This document shows, in pieces, positions 10,707-19,864 of a stretch of DNA of 64,000 nucleotides. Both the position numbers and the translations under genes were made by a program. Location: the NCBI GenBank assembly GCA_964036315.1, contig OZ038496.1, positions 18,527,185-18,591,184 on the forward strand, written 5' to 3'. Origin of the DNA: Acanthosepion esculentum. Taxonomy: Eukaryota; Mollusca; Cephalopoda; Sepiida; Sepiidae. Under the pieces are notes generated by a model. That model searched no databases, was not told the DNA's origin, and worked only from the letters and a program-made list of their open reading frames with translations. Each line of letters opens with the position of its first letter. Position 1 is the stretch's first letter.

Positions 10707-11860
10707 ATGGGGAAGACAAAGGAACTTAGCGTTGATTTGAGAGAGAGAAATGTCAACTTCCACAAGTCAGGAAATAGCTACAGAACTATTTCAAATCGGT
10801 TAGCTATCCCAAGATACAGTCCATTATAAAGAAGTTTAAACCATTTGGCATGACAGAGAATTTTCCTGGGCATGGAAGAAAAGCCAAATTGTCAATGAGA
10901 ACTGCATGAAATCTGTTGCAAGGTTAATATAAACCCAAGAGTTATTTTGAAAAGCATTGCCAAAAGTCCGGGTATGATGGGCATCAGTGTAAGTACTTGC
11001 ACAATACAACATTGTTTAAATAGAATTTGGTTGTATAGAAACTGACCACAATAAATCCCTCTTCACAATCCATGTCATATTGTTGCTCAGTTTAATTTTA
11101 ACAAAACATTCTTGGACAAACAAAATTGCTTTTGGGAACAAGTACTATGGAGTCATGAAACAAAAACTGAGCCTTTTGAGTCATAATGATATACAGATTT
11201 GGTGTAAGAAAGGTGAGACTTTCCTCCCAAAGAACACAGTGGCAACATTAAAACCTGGAGGTGGCTTGATGATTTTTTGGAGTTGTTTTAACTCAAGAGG
11301 AATAATGAAATCTGCAGACTATATCTAAATTCTCAATGAAAATCTACAACTATCAGTACAAAATCTTCATCTAGATCAATGGTTTACTTTCCAGCAAGAT
11401 AATGATCCTAAACAGATATCTAGATCAGTGACTGCATGGCTTCTGAAAAAGAAGCGAGCCATCCTCAGTTCGCTTTATAGTATAAACCCAGCGGCTGCCG
11501 ATAATATTTTTATCACCCGGGGCCTTTTTCAATTCCAAAGTATCCTTTGATTCTAGGGATTCCATTTCTTTTTGCATGGTGGCTATCCAGCATTTGGAAT
11601 TATCAGAATTTATGGCTTCTTGATAGTTCTTCGGGATACATTGCACCAACTTGTATCCGATTGAAAATCTATGACAAGAATTGAAAATTCGAATAAATCG
11701 TCAGTTACCAAAAGTTTTCAGGAATTGGAACATGTAACCATTAAAGAATGGAAGAAAATCCAAAAAAAGATTTGTTCAAATCTCATCAAAAACTTTAGAA
11801 AATGACTGTTGCAACTTGTAATGATGAGAGGCCATGACTATTAATATGGTGAAAATTGTT
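10707..11860 (+). pseudogene. Tc1-like transposase, interrupted and frameshifted
   Basis: The start MGKTKELSVDLRER at 10707 leads into the paired-like helix-turn-helix (HKSGNSYRTISNRLAIP). After frameshifts the reading continues with KKFKPFGMTENFPGHGRKAK and SIAKSPGMMGISVST. The catalytic domain follows at 11080-11328 with LKPGGGLMIFWSCF. FQQDNDPK at about 11389-11412 contains the second catalytic Asp. A Copia fragment (11455-11675) then replaces the stretch that normally holds NPIENLW and the third acidic residue. The C-terminal QELEHVTIKEWKKI resumes near 11710. The gene is dead: several stops, frame changes and loss of the final catalytic segment. Confidence 0.85.
11455..11675 (-). pseudogene. 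Ty1/Copia reverse-transcriptase fragment
   Basis: On the minus strand an open stretch reads IPKNYQEAINSDNSKCW, ATMQKEMESLESKDT, then GSRWVYTIKRTEDGS. That is the N-terminal edge of the Copia-type reverse transcriptase domain (RVT_2 family). About 73 codons survive without LTRs. The fragment has no stop, unlike its host Tc1 element, so it may be younger. It sits exactly where Tc1 sequence is missing, pointing to an insertion with deletion or a repair patch. The edges are inferred from where each protein family stops matching. Confidence 0.8.
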
Positions 11861-12148
11861 CAATTTTTTTCTATTTTTCATATTGGTGAATAATTTTTTT
11901 CTTTTCCTATTTTGCATAATTAACCTGTCAAATTTGTTGTATTTAACCTGTTGTTCTGAAAATTGAGTTTTATATTCCTTTTTGTGTGCTTATTAACATA
12001 AAAAAACCTGACATCATAGGGACATTATTTTCTGAGAAAAGGATAAAAATATTCAAAATTGATGGGTGTACAAATAATTTTGTCGTAGACTATATATGTA
12101 TGTAGTAAAAGTAACAAATTCGAACTAAGTTATTCCCCATATGAGTTT

Positions 12149-12197
12149 ATTTAAACCTAGAATGTTTACATATATATAAACATTCTAGGTTTAAATA
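12149..12197. repeat. Near-perfect 21-bp palindrome
   Basis: TTTAAACCTAGAATGTTTA and its reverse complement flank an 8-bp TA-rich loop. It lies about 55 bp beyond the Tc1-like right end. The first arm resembles the ends of the element at 9149-10322. Confidence 0.85.
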
Positions 12198-12548
12198 GGA
12201 ATTTAGGCATACTCAATGAATACAGTTTCTGCAAAAAACAATCTACAAACCTTCTACAACTCTAATCTTGGCAAGCAACTACCCCAAAATATTAGATTTC
12301 ATGAATAATATAGCACACATGCAAAAAACAGAAAAAAAAATTTCCCTTCAAGAAGTCCTTCATTTTATTTCTCATTGAAGAAAGAAACACATGTATTCGA
12401 AAAATTCTGATTTTAACATCTTTTCTTATCATGCTTCTATTTGGTCTGAAAGTTTACTAATATACAATAAATATTATTAGTCTTATTATCAATAGTATTA
12501 TTGTGTTTTTATCTTAACAATTTTCATCTGACAACTATATCTACAGGG

Positions 12549-12550
<2 letters not shown>
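12198..12550. other. No feature recognised
   Basis: AT-rich sequence without a supported gene or repeat. Confidence 0.5.

Positions 12551-12599
<49 letters not shown>
12551..12599. repeat. Compound (CA)(TA)(GA) microsatellite
   Basis: Successive CA, TA and GA dinucleotide runs without interruption. Confidence 0.95.
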
Positions 12600-13060
12600 T
12601 TGATATATAGATAAGCTGAATAATTTATTAGACATTTATGTGTTATTGTTTCTTGCAATGTAATTCACTGACCCACTGTCCTTTCCTCCAACTGACCAAT
12701 AAATTTCCTTCGTTATTCCCTCTTTTCTGATGACCGAATGCCAAAAATTTAATTTGTTAAATTTATGCATATTCATCACTTATATGCAATATTTTACTTC
12801 ACACTTAAACAAAATTCAATCAAACTTAGTTTCAGAGAGAAAAGGCAATTTTATTTCTGAACTCTTTGATGTAAAATGGCTTCTGTTACAAGCCCCACAT
12901 ATACGAGAATTGAAAAAAAATCATAAGTTCAAAATTTATAAAAGCAACAATAATATATTGGCATAATATTTGCTCAGAATGAATAACTTTGGCTTCTTTA
13001 TGAAATTATTCTTAGAATTAAGTTACTGTTGTATTTAACTTTTCAAATCATTTAAACAAA
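12600..13060. other. No feature recognised
   Basis: The 78-codon plus-strand frame at 12730-12966 has no family motif and AT-driven composition. Confidence 0.5.
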
Positions 13061-13062
<2 letters not shown>

Positions 13063-13105
<43 letters not shown>

Positions 13106-13245
13106 ATTCACAGACATTACTGTTTCGCTGTATCACAGCTCTTCACTGTGACTAAACAACCAAATGCCTCAAGCCCAGATTGAAACCCAACCAATTTGGT
13201 GTCGATCAGAGTCCCTACTACTGAGCTATCTTCACTTGACAGATT
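13063..13245 (-). mobile_element. tRNA-derived SINE with ribozyme-like module and (TA)n tail (copy 2)
   Basis: Read on the minus strand: A-box-like GATAGCTCAGTAGTAGGGA (about 13211-13229), B-box-like GGGTTTCAATCTGG, the hammerhead-like module (13109-13150), GTCTGTGAATGAC, then the (TA)n run at 13063-13102 as its tail. Confidence 0.75.
13109..13150 (-). ncRNA. Hammerhead-ribozyme-like motif in SINE copy 2
   Basis: On the minus strand: CACA, GTGAAGA (13140-13146), a perfect 5-bp stem II GCTGT-GAT-ACAGC (13127-13139), GAAAC (13122-13126), stem III ACA-GTAA-TGT, cleavage triplet GUC ending at 13113, then TGTG pairing with CACA. Its one core lesion is C3 changed to G at 13146, which should abolish activity. 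Everything else is in place. Confidence 0.6.
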
Positions 13246-13249
13246 GAGT

Positions 13250-14535
13250 AAGCCAAATCTAGCATATTGTTTTACAAATGTAAACAAACGCCAAGCAGCT
13301 AAAGTGCTCTATTTATTTTACTGAAGAGCTTCGCATTTACGCAGGTGACCATTGTTTTTAGAATTAGCTTGTCATTCAACAGTGCTCAATTGAAAATATA
13401 TTTTCAAGATGTAGTAACTACAAACCACCAAGCAGGCACTATCATGATGGTTGGGTCTTCTTTCAAGGGTGTTTCTTGCCTTGAACATCTACTGAGAATC
13501 AAATTCTCTCCAGACCTCAAGTGACCTAAAGATGCTAGAAAAATTGTTAGTTCCTTGTACCATTTCAGTAAGTATCTGAATCTCTCAGTAATACCCAATC
13601 TTTATAAGAGTCAGAAGTCAGGTGAGAATAAAAATAGAGTATTGCTACCATATCTGTACTGGAGCTGCCCAGTACTCACTCGCTTGTCTTGATTGAGTTC
13701 AAAAGCATCTATGCAACTGTTCCATCCAACAGCCTGTTACCACAGATGAAACAGTGTGAGCCTCTTGCTGCTTTATGACTACTTCCATCGTCTGTGTTCT
13801 GATGACATACATTCCTAAGTTGCACCACCTCTGACTTTTATAAATGGGACCCACCATGCCACGTATACAATTGTGACTCATCCCCTTCATATTCTAAAAG
13901 AAGTTCAACTAAGACAGTTTCTTCCCCACAAAGCAAGGATATCATTGGTTTATCAAGGTTTTTAAATTTGAGAACATTTATGAATATTCATCAGATGGTT
14001 GAAAGGTTGAAAGAAATTTTAAAATATTTCTTGAATATTATTTGCTTACTTTTGTTTTACCAGACTTTGAATTATGCCACTTTGCGTCCTCCAATGCATT
14101 AGCTGATCTCTCAATCACCTGGTGAATATTCATGGACATTATCAAATATAAAAGCCTTGATAATCCAATGACATCCTTGTTCTTGTATATAAACACATGC
14201 AACGAAATAAATTCTACATTTGCCTTGATAAAGTCTCTCAGAGGACAAAACACATTGGCTAAGAACAGATTTTTCTCTTGTATTTTTATTCATTTTGTTC
14301 CTTTATAGATACACTCTATCTATAATTTATGCACACACACATATATATATGTTTGCTGTTGACAACAACAAACTCATCCGCTTCTTGATAGGTTTTGTTT
14401 TTCATCCTGTGAGATGACATGCCACCCTCTTCATCAGTTTTTCAGCTGGTGATGGTGCTGGTTTAGATGCCAACCACCTGTCTTAGCTGCTCTAAACCTG
14501 ACCTAACATGGATATCAGTACAAAAAAAACATATC
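13250..14535. other. No feature recognised
   Basis: Mixed-composition sequence. Short minus-strand frames (13404-13598, 13699-13890, 14038-14253) have no recognised motif. I cannot exclude a very old element. Confidence 0.45.
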
Positions 14536-14537
14536 AA

Positions 14538-14685
14538 GTTCAAATTCCAGTTGATACTGTTTCATTACTTCATGTGAATATTTTCTTCTATGGATTAAAT
14601 AGCTAGAAAGATTCGGCTCTCATCTCTTGGGTGGAAACCAGTCTAGAGGAAAGAAAACTCTGAGTTCAAACCTGATGAGTGCTGT
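14538..14685 (+). mobile_element. tRNA-derived SINE, fragment
   Basis: It shares the order TTCAAATTCCAGT, TTACTTCATGTGAATA, TCTATGG.TTAAATAG and AACTCTGAGTTCAAACCTG with the SINE at 5453-5862. Confidence 0.6.
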
Positions 14686-14699
14686 TCAAATAGAAGAAT

Positions 14700-14945
14700 A
14701 GAAAAAATGTTGTTGAGTTTGAAGACAAAATCCCCAAATAGAAGATTTTGATCAGTTGGGAAGAGAAGTCTCCAAATACCCAAATAGAAAATTTTTGGAC
14801 AATTGGTAAAAGAAATACTCAAATAGACGATCTTTAGTCAGCTGGGAAAAGAAATATCCAACTAGAAGATGTTTGGTAACTGGAAGAATAAGAAGTATCC
14901 AGATACACATGTAGAAGAACTTTGGTCAGTTTGAAGATGTGCCTT
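14700..14945. repeat. ~55-bp degenerate tandem repeat
   Basis: About four diverged units, each with AAATAGAAGAT, TTTGGTCAGTTGG, AAGAGAA.T.TCC-like blocks. Confidence 0.65.
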
Positions 14946-15303
14946 ACTACAACAACAATGATGAGTAATGATAGAACATTTCTGATTACTTTGAGATGAA
15001 TGCCTTACTGAATTTGTCGGCTAATACCACAATTACAACCCACCTCTATGGCCTGTGATGGGCTTTGTGCCTGCAGTTAGGGATCTTTTTCATTTTATTC
15101 CTGATCATTTTCACGGGCTGTAAGCAGCTGCAGGAAGTAATTTGCTCTTTTCAAATAAGCACTGGTGTTAGGATGACGCAGGCAGAGAGAGGTAAGAGGA
15201 TAGGTTGATTAGTATGAGGATGGTAGCCTCAGAGAGGAATGAATGGGCCGGTTGAAATATCAACTAAAAGAAGGAAAATATTTAGGGTAGGAGTTCATCT
15301 GAA
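14946..15303. other. No feature recognised
   Basis: No open frame or repeat is supported here. Confidence 0.5.
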
Positions 15304-15305
15304 AT

Positions 15306-15340
<35 letters not shown>

Positions 15341-15442
15341 CAAGGTAATGGGGGATAGACTGACAGAGATGAAAGTTTAGATAGATAGAAACAGGAAGGA
15401 ATCTCTGCATATATGCATATGCATTATATTAACATATCTGTC

Positions 15443-15480
<38 letters not shown>

Positions 15481-15485
15481 CACAC

Positions 15486-15526
<41 letters not shown>

Positions 15527-15662
15527 TAAAAGCTAATGGGGATAGACTGATAGACAGAAACAAGAAAGAATATCTTTATACATGCATATGCATAATACTA
15601 ACATGTCTGTGTGTGTGTGTGTGTGTATATATAAAAATATATATATATATGTGTGTGTGCAA
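15304..15662. repeat. Cluster of compound microsatellites, partly duplicated
   Basis: Runs of TA then GA at 15307-15341, GT/TA/CA/TA/GA at 15443-15526 and GT/TA/GT at 15607-15659. The sequence between them repeats as well (GGGGATAGACTGA, AGAAACA.GAA.GAAT.TCT, CATGCATATGCAT), so the roughly 190-bp block was duplicated with its microsatellites. The 76-codon frame over 15448-15678 is a repeat artefact. Confidence 0.85.
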
Positions 15663-15795
15663 ATATATAGAAAAATAGGAAAGAACATGTTAGGTAATTA
15701 ATCTGAAGTTCTTCAGTATTTTTGTTTTTATTTTTAATAAACAGTGCTCAATACAAAAGTTGAGCCTAAATTATAATTACTTTTTTAAAAATATT

Positions 15796-15875
15796 ATTCC
15801 TTCACTTCATAAGAGTTCTCATGTTTCAAAAACAAGAGCCATGAAACATGAGAACTCTTATGTAGCGAAGGAATC
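15796..15875. repeat. Long hairpin, ~33-bp inverted repeat
   Basis: ATTCCTTCACTTCATAAGAG... at 15796-15828 is the reverse complement of 15842-15875, with two or three mismatches and a 13-bp loop. The outer AT-rich flanks also tend to pair. This may be a small foldback element. Confidence 0.85.
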
Positions 15876-16600
15876 ATATTTTTTTTAAATAATTATATAT
15901 ATATTATTTTATATGCACAGAACTTATTGGAAAGTGTTCAATATCATTGTCATTATTGTCACATTTCTTTTGTCATTATACTTTCATTTCCATCATCGTT
16001 GGCTCTAAATTTACAGTTAACAGATCAATAACTATTACTAACATATCAATTATAATATCAATTATTATCACTATCAGCATAGTCACAATCATCAATAAAA
16101 CACAAGCAGTCAGCATTGAAAATACAAAACATCATCATCACCATGTCTACAAAAAGAACCCACTTAACCAAAATGGTGATGAAAGGCCCAGACCAATAGC
16201 ACTGTATGTACAAGTCTACGTGTGTCTATGTGTGTGTGAGTAGGTGTAAGTTCGTCCGATGGCACAGGCGGTTGATCTGAAAAGAGTCAAGTCCACTCCC
16301 ACCTGCCCCTTGTTGAAAGAACATTACTACATATAGGAAGCGCTACCGTCTTGACACTGAAATAGAATTACAATTGTGTATGTATGCTCGTATGCATAGA
16401 TGTGTATCTGCGCCTAATCTCATATTGTTTATATGGGTGTGTTTGTGTGAACTAAAATGCGTGCAATTGTGTGTATGTATGTCTGTGTGTATGAGAGTGT
16501 CGACCTAAATGGACGCAGAGGAGAATTCCCCCCTCCCACCACCAAACATAATCAAACACAAACTAACATAAATAGATTCAATTTAAAAAAAAAATAGACC
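15876..16600. other. No gene; low-complexity ATC-rich and GT-rich stretches
   Basis: 15930-16100 is rich in ATCA/TTAT. The 98-codon frame at 15947-16243 follows that bias. No family motif was recognised. Confidence 0.5.
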
Positions 16601-16646
16601 AGTTTGTCTGATGATAGCAAAAGCGTGAAACCCAGGGTCACAAACT
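16601..16646 (+). ncRNA. Hammerhead-ribozyme-like motif, free-standing
   Basis: Stem I is seven perfect pairs: AGTTTGT (16601-16607) with ACAAACT (16640-16646). CTGATGA is at 16608-16614 and GAAAC at 16627-16631. Stem III is ACC-CAG-GGT (16630-16638), followed by C17 at 16639, so the cleavage triplet is GUC. Stem II, TAGC-AAAA-GCGT, keeps only its two inner G-C pairs. All invariant core bases match the type I hammerhead consensus. A short TA-rich run follows at about 16664-16674. The weak stem II is the main doubt. Confidence 0.7.
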
Positions 16647-16781
16647 CATATCCATACAAATGAATATATATATATCAGACGGCTAGATATAAGCAAGGGT
16701 ATACGTGCATGCTGGTGTGCATACACTGGCGGGCAAATAAATAATCATCAAATTTATACATGGGTACATGTATATGTATGA

Positions 16782-16785
<4 letters not shown>

Positions 16786-16825
<40 letters not shown>
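16786..16825. repeat. (TA)n microsatellite
   Basis: About 40 bp of TA immediately before the foldback repeat at 16826. Confidence 0.95.
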
Positions 16826-16828
<3 letters not shown>

Positions 16829-17035
16829 GAAATATAGTTTTAAGGTGTGCTACATTTATGGGATAAAGTGCTCAATATCAGAGATAGAGCATATGTAAAT
16901 ATAAATATAAAAGTGAACATTGAAGTCAACACTCAGAGGTGACAGGCTGATTCATGCTAGATGCCGTCATCAGGTCACCTGATTGTGTTTAGCATGAAAC
17001 AGCTTGTCACCTCTGAGTGTTGACTTCAATGTTCA

Positions 17036-17040
<5 letters not shown>
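16826..17040. repeat. Foldback repeat, family A (copy 1), with long palindrome
   Basis: A shared leader (GCTACATTTATGGGATAAAG, GCTCAATATCAGAGATAGAG) precedes a near-perfect palindrome of about 65 bp per arm, 16909-17040. Each arm holds a decayed hammerhead-like core. The minus-strand arm has CTGATGA (16967-16973) but GAATC in place of GAAAC. The plus-strand arm keeps GAAACAGCTTGTC but lost two bases in CTGATGA. Relatives lie at 24347-24780, 28985-29215 and 40640-40670. Confidence 0.8.

Positions 17041-17086
<46 letters not shown>
17041..17086. repeat. (AT)n microsatellite
   Basis: About 46 bp directly after the family A palindrome, so the foldback is flanked by TA repeats on both sides. Confidence 0.95.
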
Positions 17087-17088
<2 letters not shown>

Positions 17089-17159
17089 ATTGTCACTTTT
17101 GTAGAAGAAGTCCATCTTTTCACTTGGTTGCTTTTCTTTGTGGTTTTATTATTTCCATC

Positions 17160-17785
17160 ATTTTTACCCAAACTAGTGCTCTGCTATGGGCCTGTAAGTG
17201 ATTCTTGAGGCCCACTTCACTTTTACAACCTCTCTTACACATGTGGCAAACAAAGTTTGTTAGCGATGTTGGAAACTTGCCAGTCCTTGTGTATAATCAT
17301 GTGATGTTTAAGTTCCTTGACAGACTTACAACCTTTGTCACAAAACTCACATAAGTAATCTGCATTTTTTTTCTGGTAGGGTTGCATTCACATGAGTTTG
17401 CGTCTGACCTTTCTGGTGTAATCTCATGTGACTGGCTAAACCAGCTGCCAAAAGGGTGACTTTTCCCCAAATACTACAAGTGTGTTGGTGTCTTACTAGT
17501 TCTGGGACAGATTATATTTCACCATTCCTAATGGCGCTCTTTTTATTGGAATGCCTATTTCTCTTTTGCAGATTTCCCAAATCAAGCTTCTTCAGCCAGA
17601 TTTATATTTAGCAAGAGTTTCCCAGTCTCCAACATTAATGCCAAGAGTATTTAGGTTACATTTAACTACACCCATGAAATGTTTTGGCGCTTATGAGTAT
17701 GTCAATTACCTTTTACCAGCTCACCATGAAAATGTCTTTTGGGCAGTCATATACATACATGTTTTGGGTTATTTTCTGATTGTTT
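17160..17785 (-). pseudogene. RTE-type LINE ORF2, C-terminal region with zinc-finger motif
   Basis: Minus-strand pieces, in shifting frames, give ELVKG near 17730, VKCNLNTLGINVGDWETLAK near 17640, and a terminal FVCHMCKRGCKSEVGLKNHLQAH near 17200-17265. The last piece has the C2H2 spacing (C-x2-C...H-x3-H). This order, a GDWETLA segment followed by one or two C2H2 fingers, is usual at the C-terminus of RTE-like and related LINE ORF2 proteins. Frames change several times and stops are present, so the copy is dead. The 80-codon plus-strand frame at 17551-17793 is antisense to it. Confidence 0.7.
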
Positions 17786-17794
17786 TTTTTTAAT

Positions 17795-18345
17795 GTTTTT
17801 AATCATTTCACCCCAAGCAAGGCAATAAAGCCACCAAGATGCAAGGGCTTACTGAGCGTGAATTAATATGAGAATACCTGCATACACACCTGAAAGATTT
17901 TATGTACATATAAATATATTTCTTCCACAGGTGTTATAAATACATTGCTCAATGTTAAATAAATTATTATTAATTAATTCTATTTTTAACATTATTAAGT
18001 AACAAGAACAATAAAAGAACAAAAGATAATGATTGACATTGCATTCAAATTTTTGAAGATCAAAACTGACTGGAATGCAAAAAGCCAGAAGAGAGTTCCA
18101 AATGAGAAGTAAGGTAAAAGAAACTTTTAGCATAGAACTTATGATTATATCTAGCCATTTCAACTGTAACACTTGCCGCCAATCTAGTACCTCGCTTAAA
18201 TTCATAAAGTTGAGGTACCAAAGGGGAAGTCTCATCAGAACAATTACCATGAAAGTATTTATAGAAAAGGCATGTGGAAACTACTTTACAGTGAAAGGAA
18301 AGTGACTGAAGCTGAGATGCCAGGTCAAGACTGATAATCTTTCAG
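17795..18345 (-). mobile_element. CR1/Jockey-like LINE, 3' end fragment (copy 3), with insertion
   Basis: It starts with the family terminus (T-run, then AATCATTTCACCCCAAGCAA) and continues antisense through the ORF2 C-terminus to about 18345. Compared with copy 2 at 4434-4985, about 110 bp at 17880-17988 are extra. That insert has an inverted copy at 18563-18660. The 116-codon minus-strand frame at 17900-18250 runs through this fragment and is not a gene. Confidence 0.75.
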
Positions 18346-18660
18346 ATTCTTCTTATTATATTTATTATGTTAGTATTATTTATATGCCCCCACACACACA
18401 TATACATGCATATATAAGTGAATATACATAATATCCAGTGTCATTTGCATGACTCAGAGTTTCATGCAGTTGTTACAATCTTCAATCTGACTGTTAATTC
18501 TCTTGTGTTGATGATTCAAAATTTTGTGTTAAAACTTGCTTATTTAATTATTGCTACCAAAAATATTAGAATTAACTAATAATAATTTATTTAATATTCT
18601 GCACTGTATTTATAACACCTGCGGAAGAAATATCTTTATACATACATAAAGTTTTTTGTG
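17885..18660. repeat. ~100-bp inverted repeats 570 bp apart
   Basis: 17893-17990 (TTTCTTCCACAGGTGTTATA, TTAAATAAATTATTATTA) is the reverse complement of 18560-18658, with a few changes. One arm sits inside the LINE copy; the other lies beyond its end. The arms may be two insertions of one short element in opposite directions. Confidence 0.75.
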
Positions 18661-18693
18661 CGTGTATGTATGTTTTTTATCATACACATACAT

Positions 18694-18698
<5 letters not shown>

Positions 18699-18741
<43 letters not shown>

Positions 18742-18885
18742 ATCCACAGACAGACTGTTTTGCTGTATCACAGCTCCTCAGTGTGACTAAGTGTCCAATT
18801 GCTTCAAGCCAGGATCGAAACCCAAATGATTTGACATCAGTCAGATATCTTACCACTAGGCCATTGTCACATAGCAGAAAGAAAG
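18699..18885 (-). mobile_element. tRNA-derived SINE with ribozyme-like module and (TA)n tail (copy 3)
   Basis: Minus-strand order: A-box-like ATGGCCTAGTGGTAAGA, B-box-like GGGTTTCGATCC, hammerhead-like module (18744-18786), GTCTGTGGATGAC, then the (TA)n tail at 18699-18738. The tRNA-like head is the best preserved of the three copies. Confidence 0.8.
18744..18786 (-). ncRNA. Hammerhead-ribozyme-like motif in SINE copy 3
   Basis: Minus strand: TCACA (18782-18786), CTGAGGA (18775-18781), perfect stem II GCTGT-GAT-ACAGC (18762-18774), AAAAC (18757-18761), stem III ACA-GTC-TGT, cleavage triplet GUC ending at 18749, then TGTGG (18744-18748) pairing with TCACA including one G-U. Position 7 is G, which the consensus allows. 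The lesion is G12 changed to A at 18761. Confidence 0.65.
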
Positions 18886-19109
18886 GGAGATTTTTTTTTC
18901 TCTATATGCAAAAGCCAGTATATATATAGATACACTCCATCTGAGAATATTTACATATATACGAATAAAAATTACTAAAAACAATATTTTATTCATTTTG
19001 TCTCTTCTACAAATATACCCCATCTGAGAATATTTACCCACGCACACATATATATGAGTGTGTGTGTACACACTCAAACACATATACAAATAAGCATTGT
19101 GTCAAATAA

Positions 19110-19395
19110 TCCCCATTCCCTTCATAATCCTTTGGTAAGAAGGTCATTTCACTCAGACAGCTTCTTCCCTAGAGTTGTTATTTTGTGGACCAGACTCCTG
19201 AGAGGATGCTTACCTGGCCACTATGATCTTAAACTCTAGTATCTAGGCCCCAGAGTCTAGTGGGTAACCATTATCTACACTACAATATCCTCATAACATG
19301 CAATTCTTTGTCCTTCCTTTACACCCTCAGAACAATCTCATTCTGTAACCTTACTTGAGTGGCTCTTGAGCCTTGCATTGAATTGACAATAGTAT
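19110..19395 (+). mobile_element. Second LINE family, 3' end fragment (copy 1)
   Basis: Plus-strand reading gives FHSDSFFPRVVILWTRLLRG and GHYDLKL, the usual FFPRT..LWN.LP...YDL..FK end of CR1/Jockey-like ORF2. A tail reading GAGTGGCTCTTGAGCCTTGC follows. The 3' end differs from the main LINE family of this window and matches the copy at 53150-53410. Confidence 0.6.
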
Positions 19396-19860
19396 ATACA
19401 AAATATTTTTATTTTAGATAGAGCTTTGCCATCTTTTATACGTCAGATTCTTTCATGATGTCAGCTATTATGGTTCTCCACAACTTCCTGCCTTTTGTTA
19501 CTCTAAGTAACTTTTGACTCTTTATCATCTCTCTTTGTCTATGTTCTGTCATCAGTTCACCCAAATTCATTAAGTTACTTGATCTTTCCTTCTGCTTCTG
19601 TTTATCTTGTGAGTGTTCAATTTTCTAGGCCTTCTTTAAGAAATTTTTACTGCTATATATAGAATATTAGACATTACATAGCAGTTCAGCACTCTTTTCT
19701 TTGTTCCTAATGATATTTTTCACAAATTATTCTGACATTTTCTTTTAAAACCTCAAAGAAAATCATTTTTTTCACAGATATACTCAGATTGTATTTCGGA
19801 AGCTAAGACAAGTTACACAGATGTTTTCTTTGTAAAGATGTTTTCTTAAGGAACAATCAG
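19396..19860. other. No feature recognised
   Basis: AT-rich, with no open frame or repeat ends seen. Confidence 0.5.
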
Positions 19861-19864
19861 TTTT

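Larger units (their letters stand above)
10357..12092 (+). mobile_element. Tc1-like transposon with ~200-bp IR/DR ends, decayed
   Basis: The left end (about 10357-10550) and right end (about 11885-12092) are inverted copies over roughly 200 bp. They share ATCAATTTTTAATATTTGTA-like, TTAATAAGCACA and TTGACAGGTTAATTATGCAA blocks. Each end has two direct copies of a short motif: ACAAAATTATTCATACA at 10363 and ACAAAATTATTCGTACA at 10533. That is the IR/DR arrangement known from Tc1-like elements such as Sleeping Beauty. A broken transposase lies inside and a Copia fragment interrupts it. Confidence 0.85.

Noticed and set aside
14410..14455. CTGATGA on the minus strand near 14431-14437
   Set aside because: The following segment reads GAAAAAC in place of GAAAC and the intervening stem does not pair.
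17004..17208. Frames rich in Ile-Tyr repeats (also near 10164, 15448, 18666 and 27408)
   Set aside because: They translate (TA)n microsatellites.
18840..18885. Functional tRNA gene
   Set aside because: Only A- and B-box-like segments are present. The arms do not form a tRNA cloverleaf, and the sequence continues into a SINE body. The same holds at 5453, 8891, 13211 and 52930.
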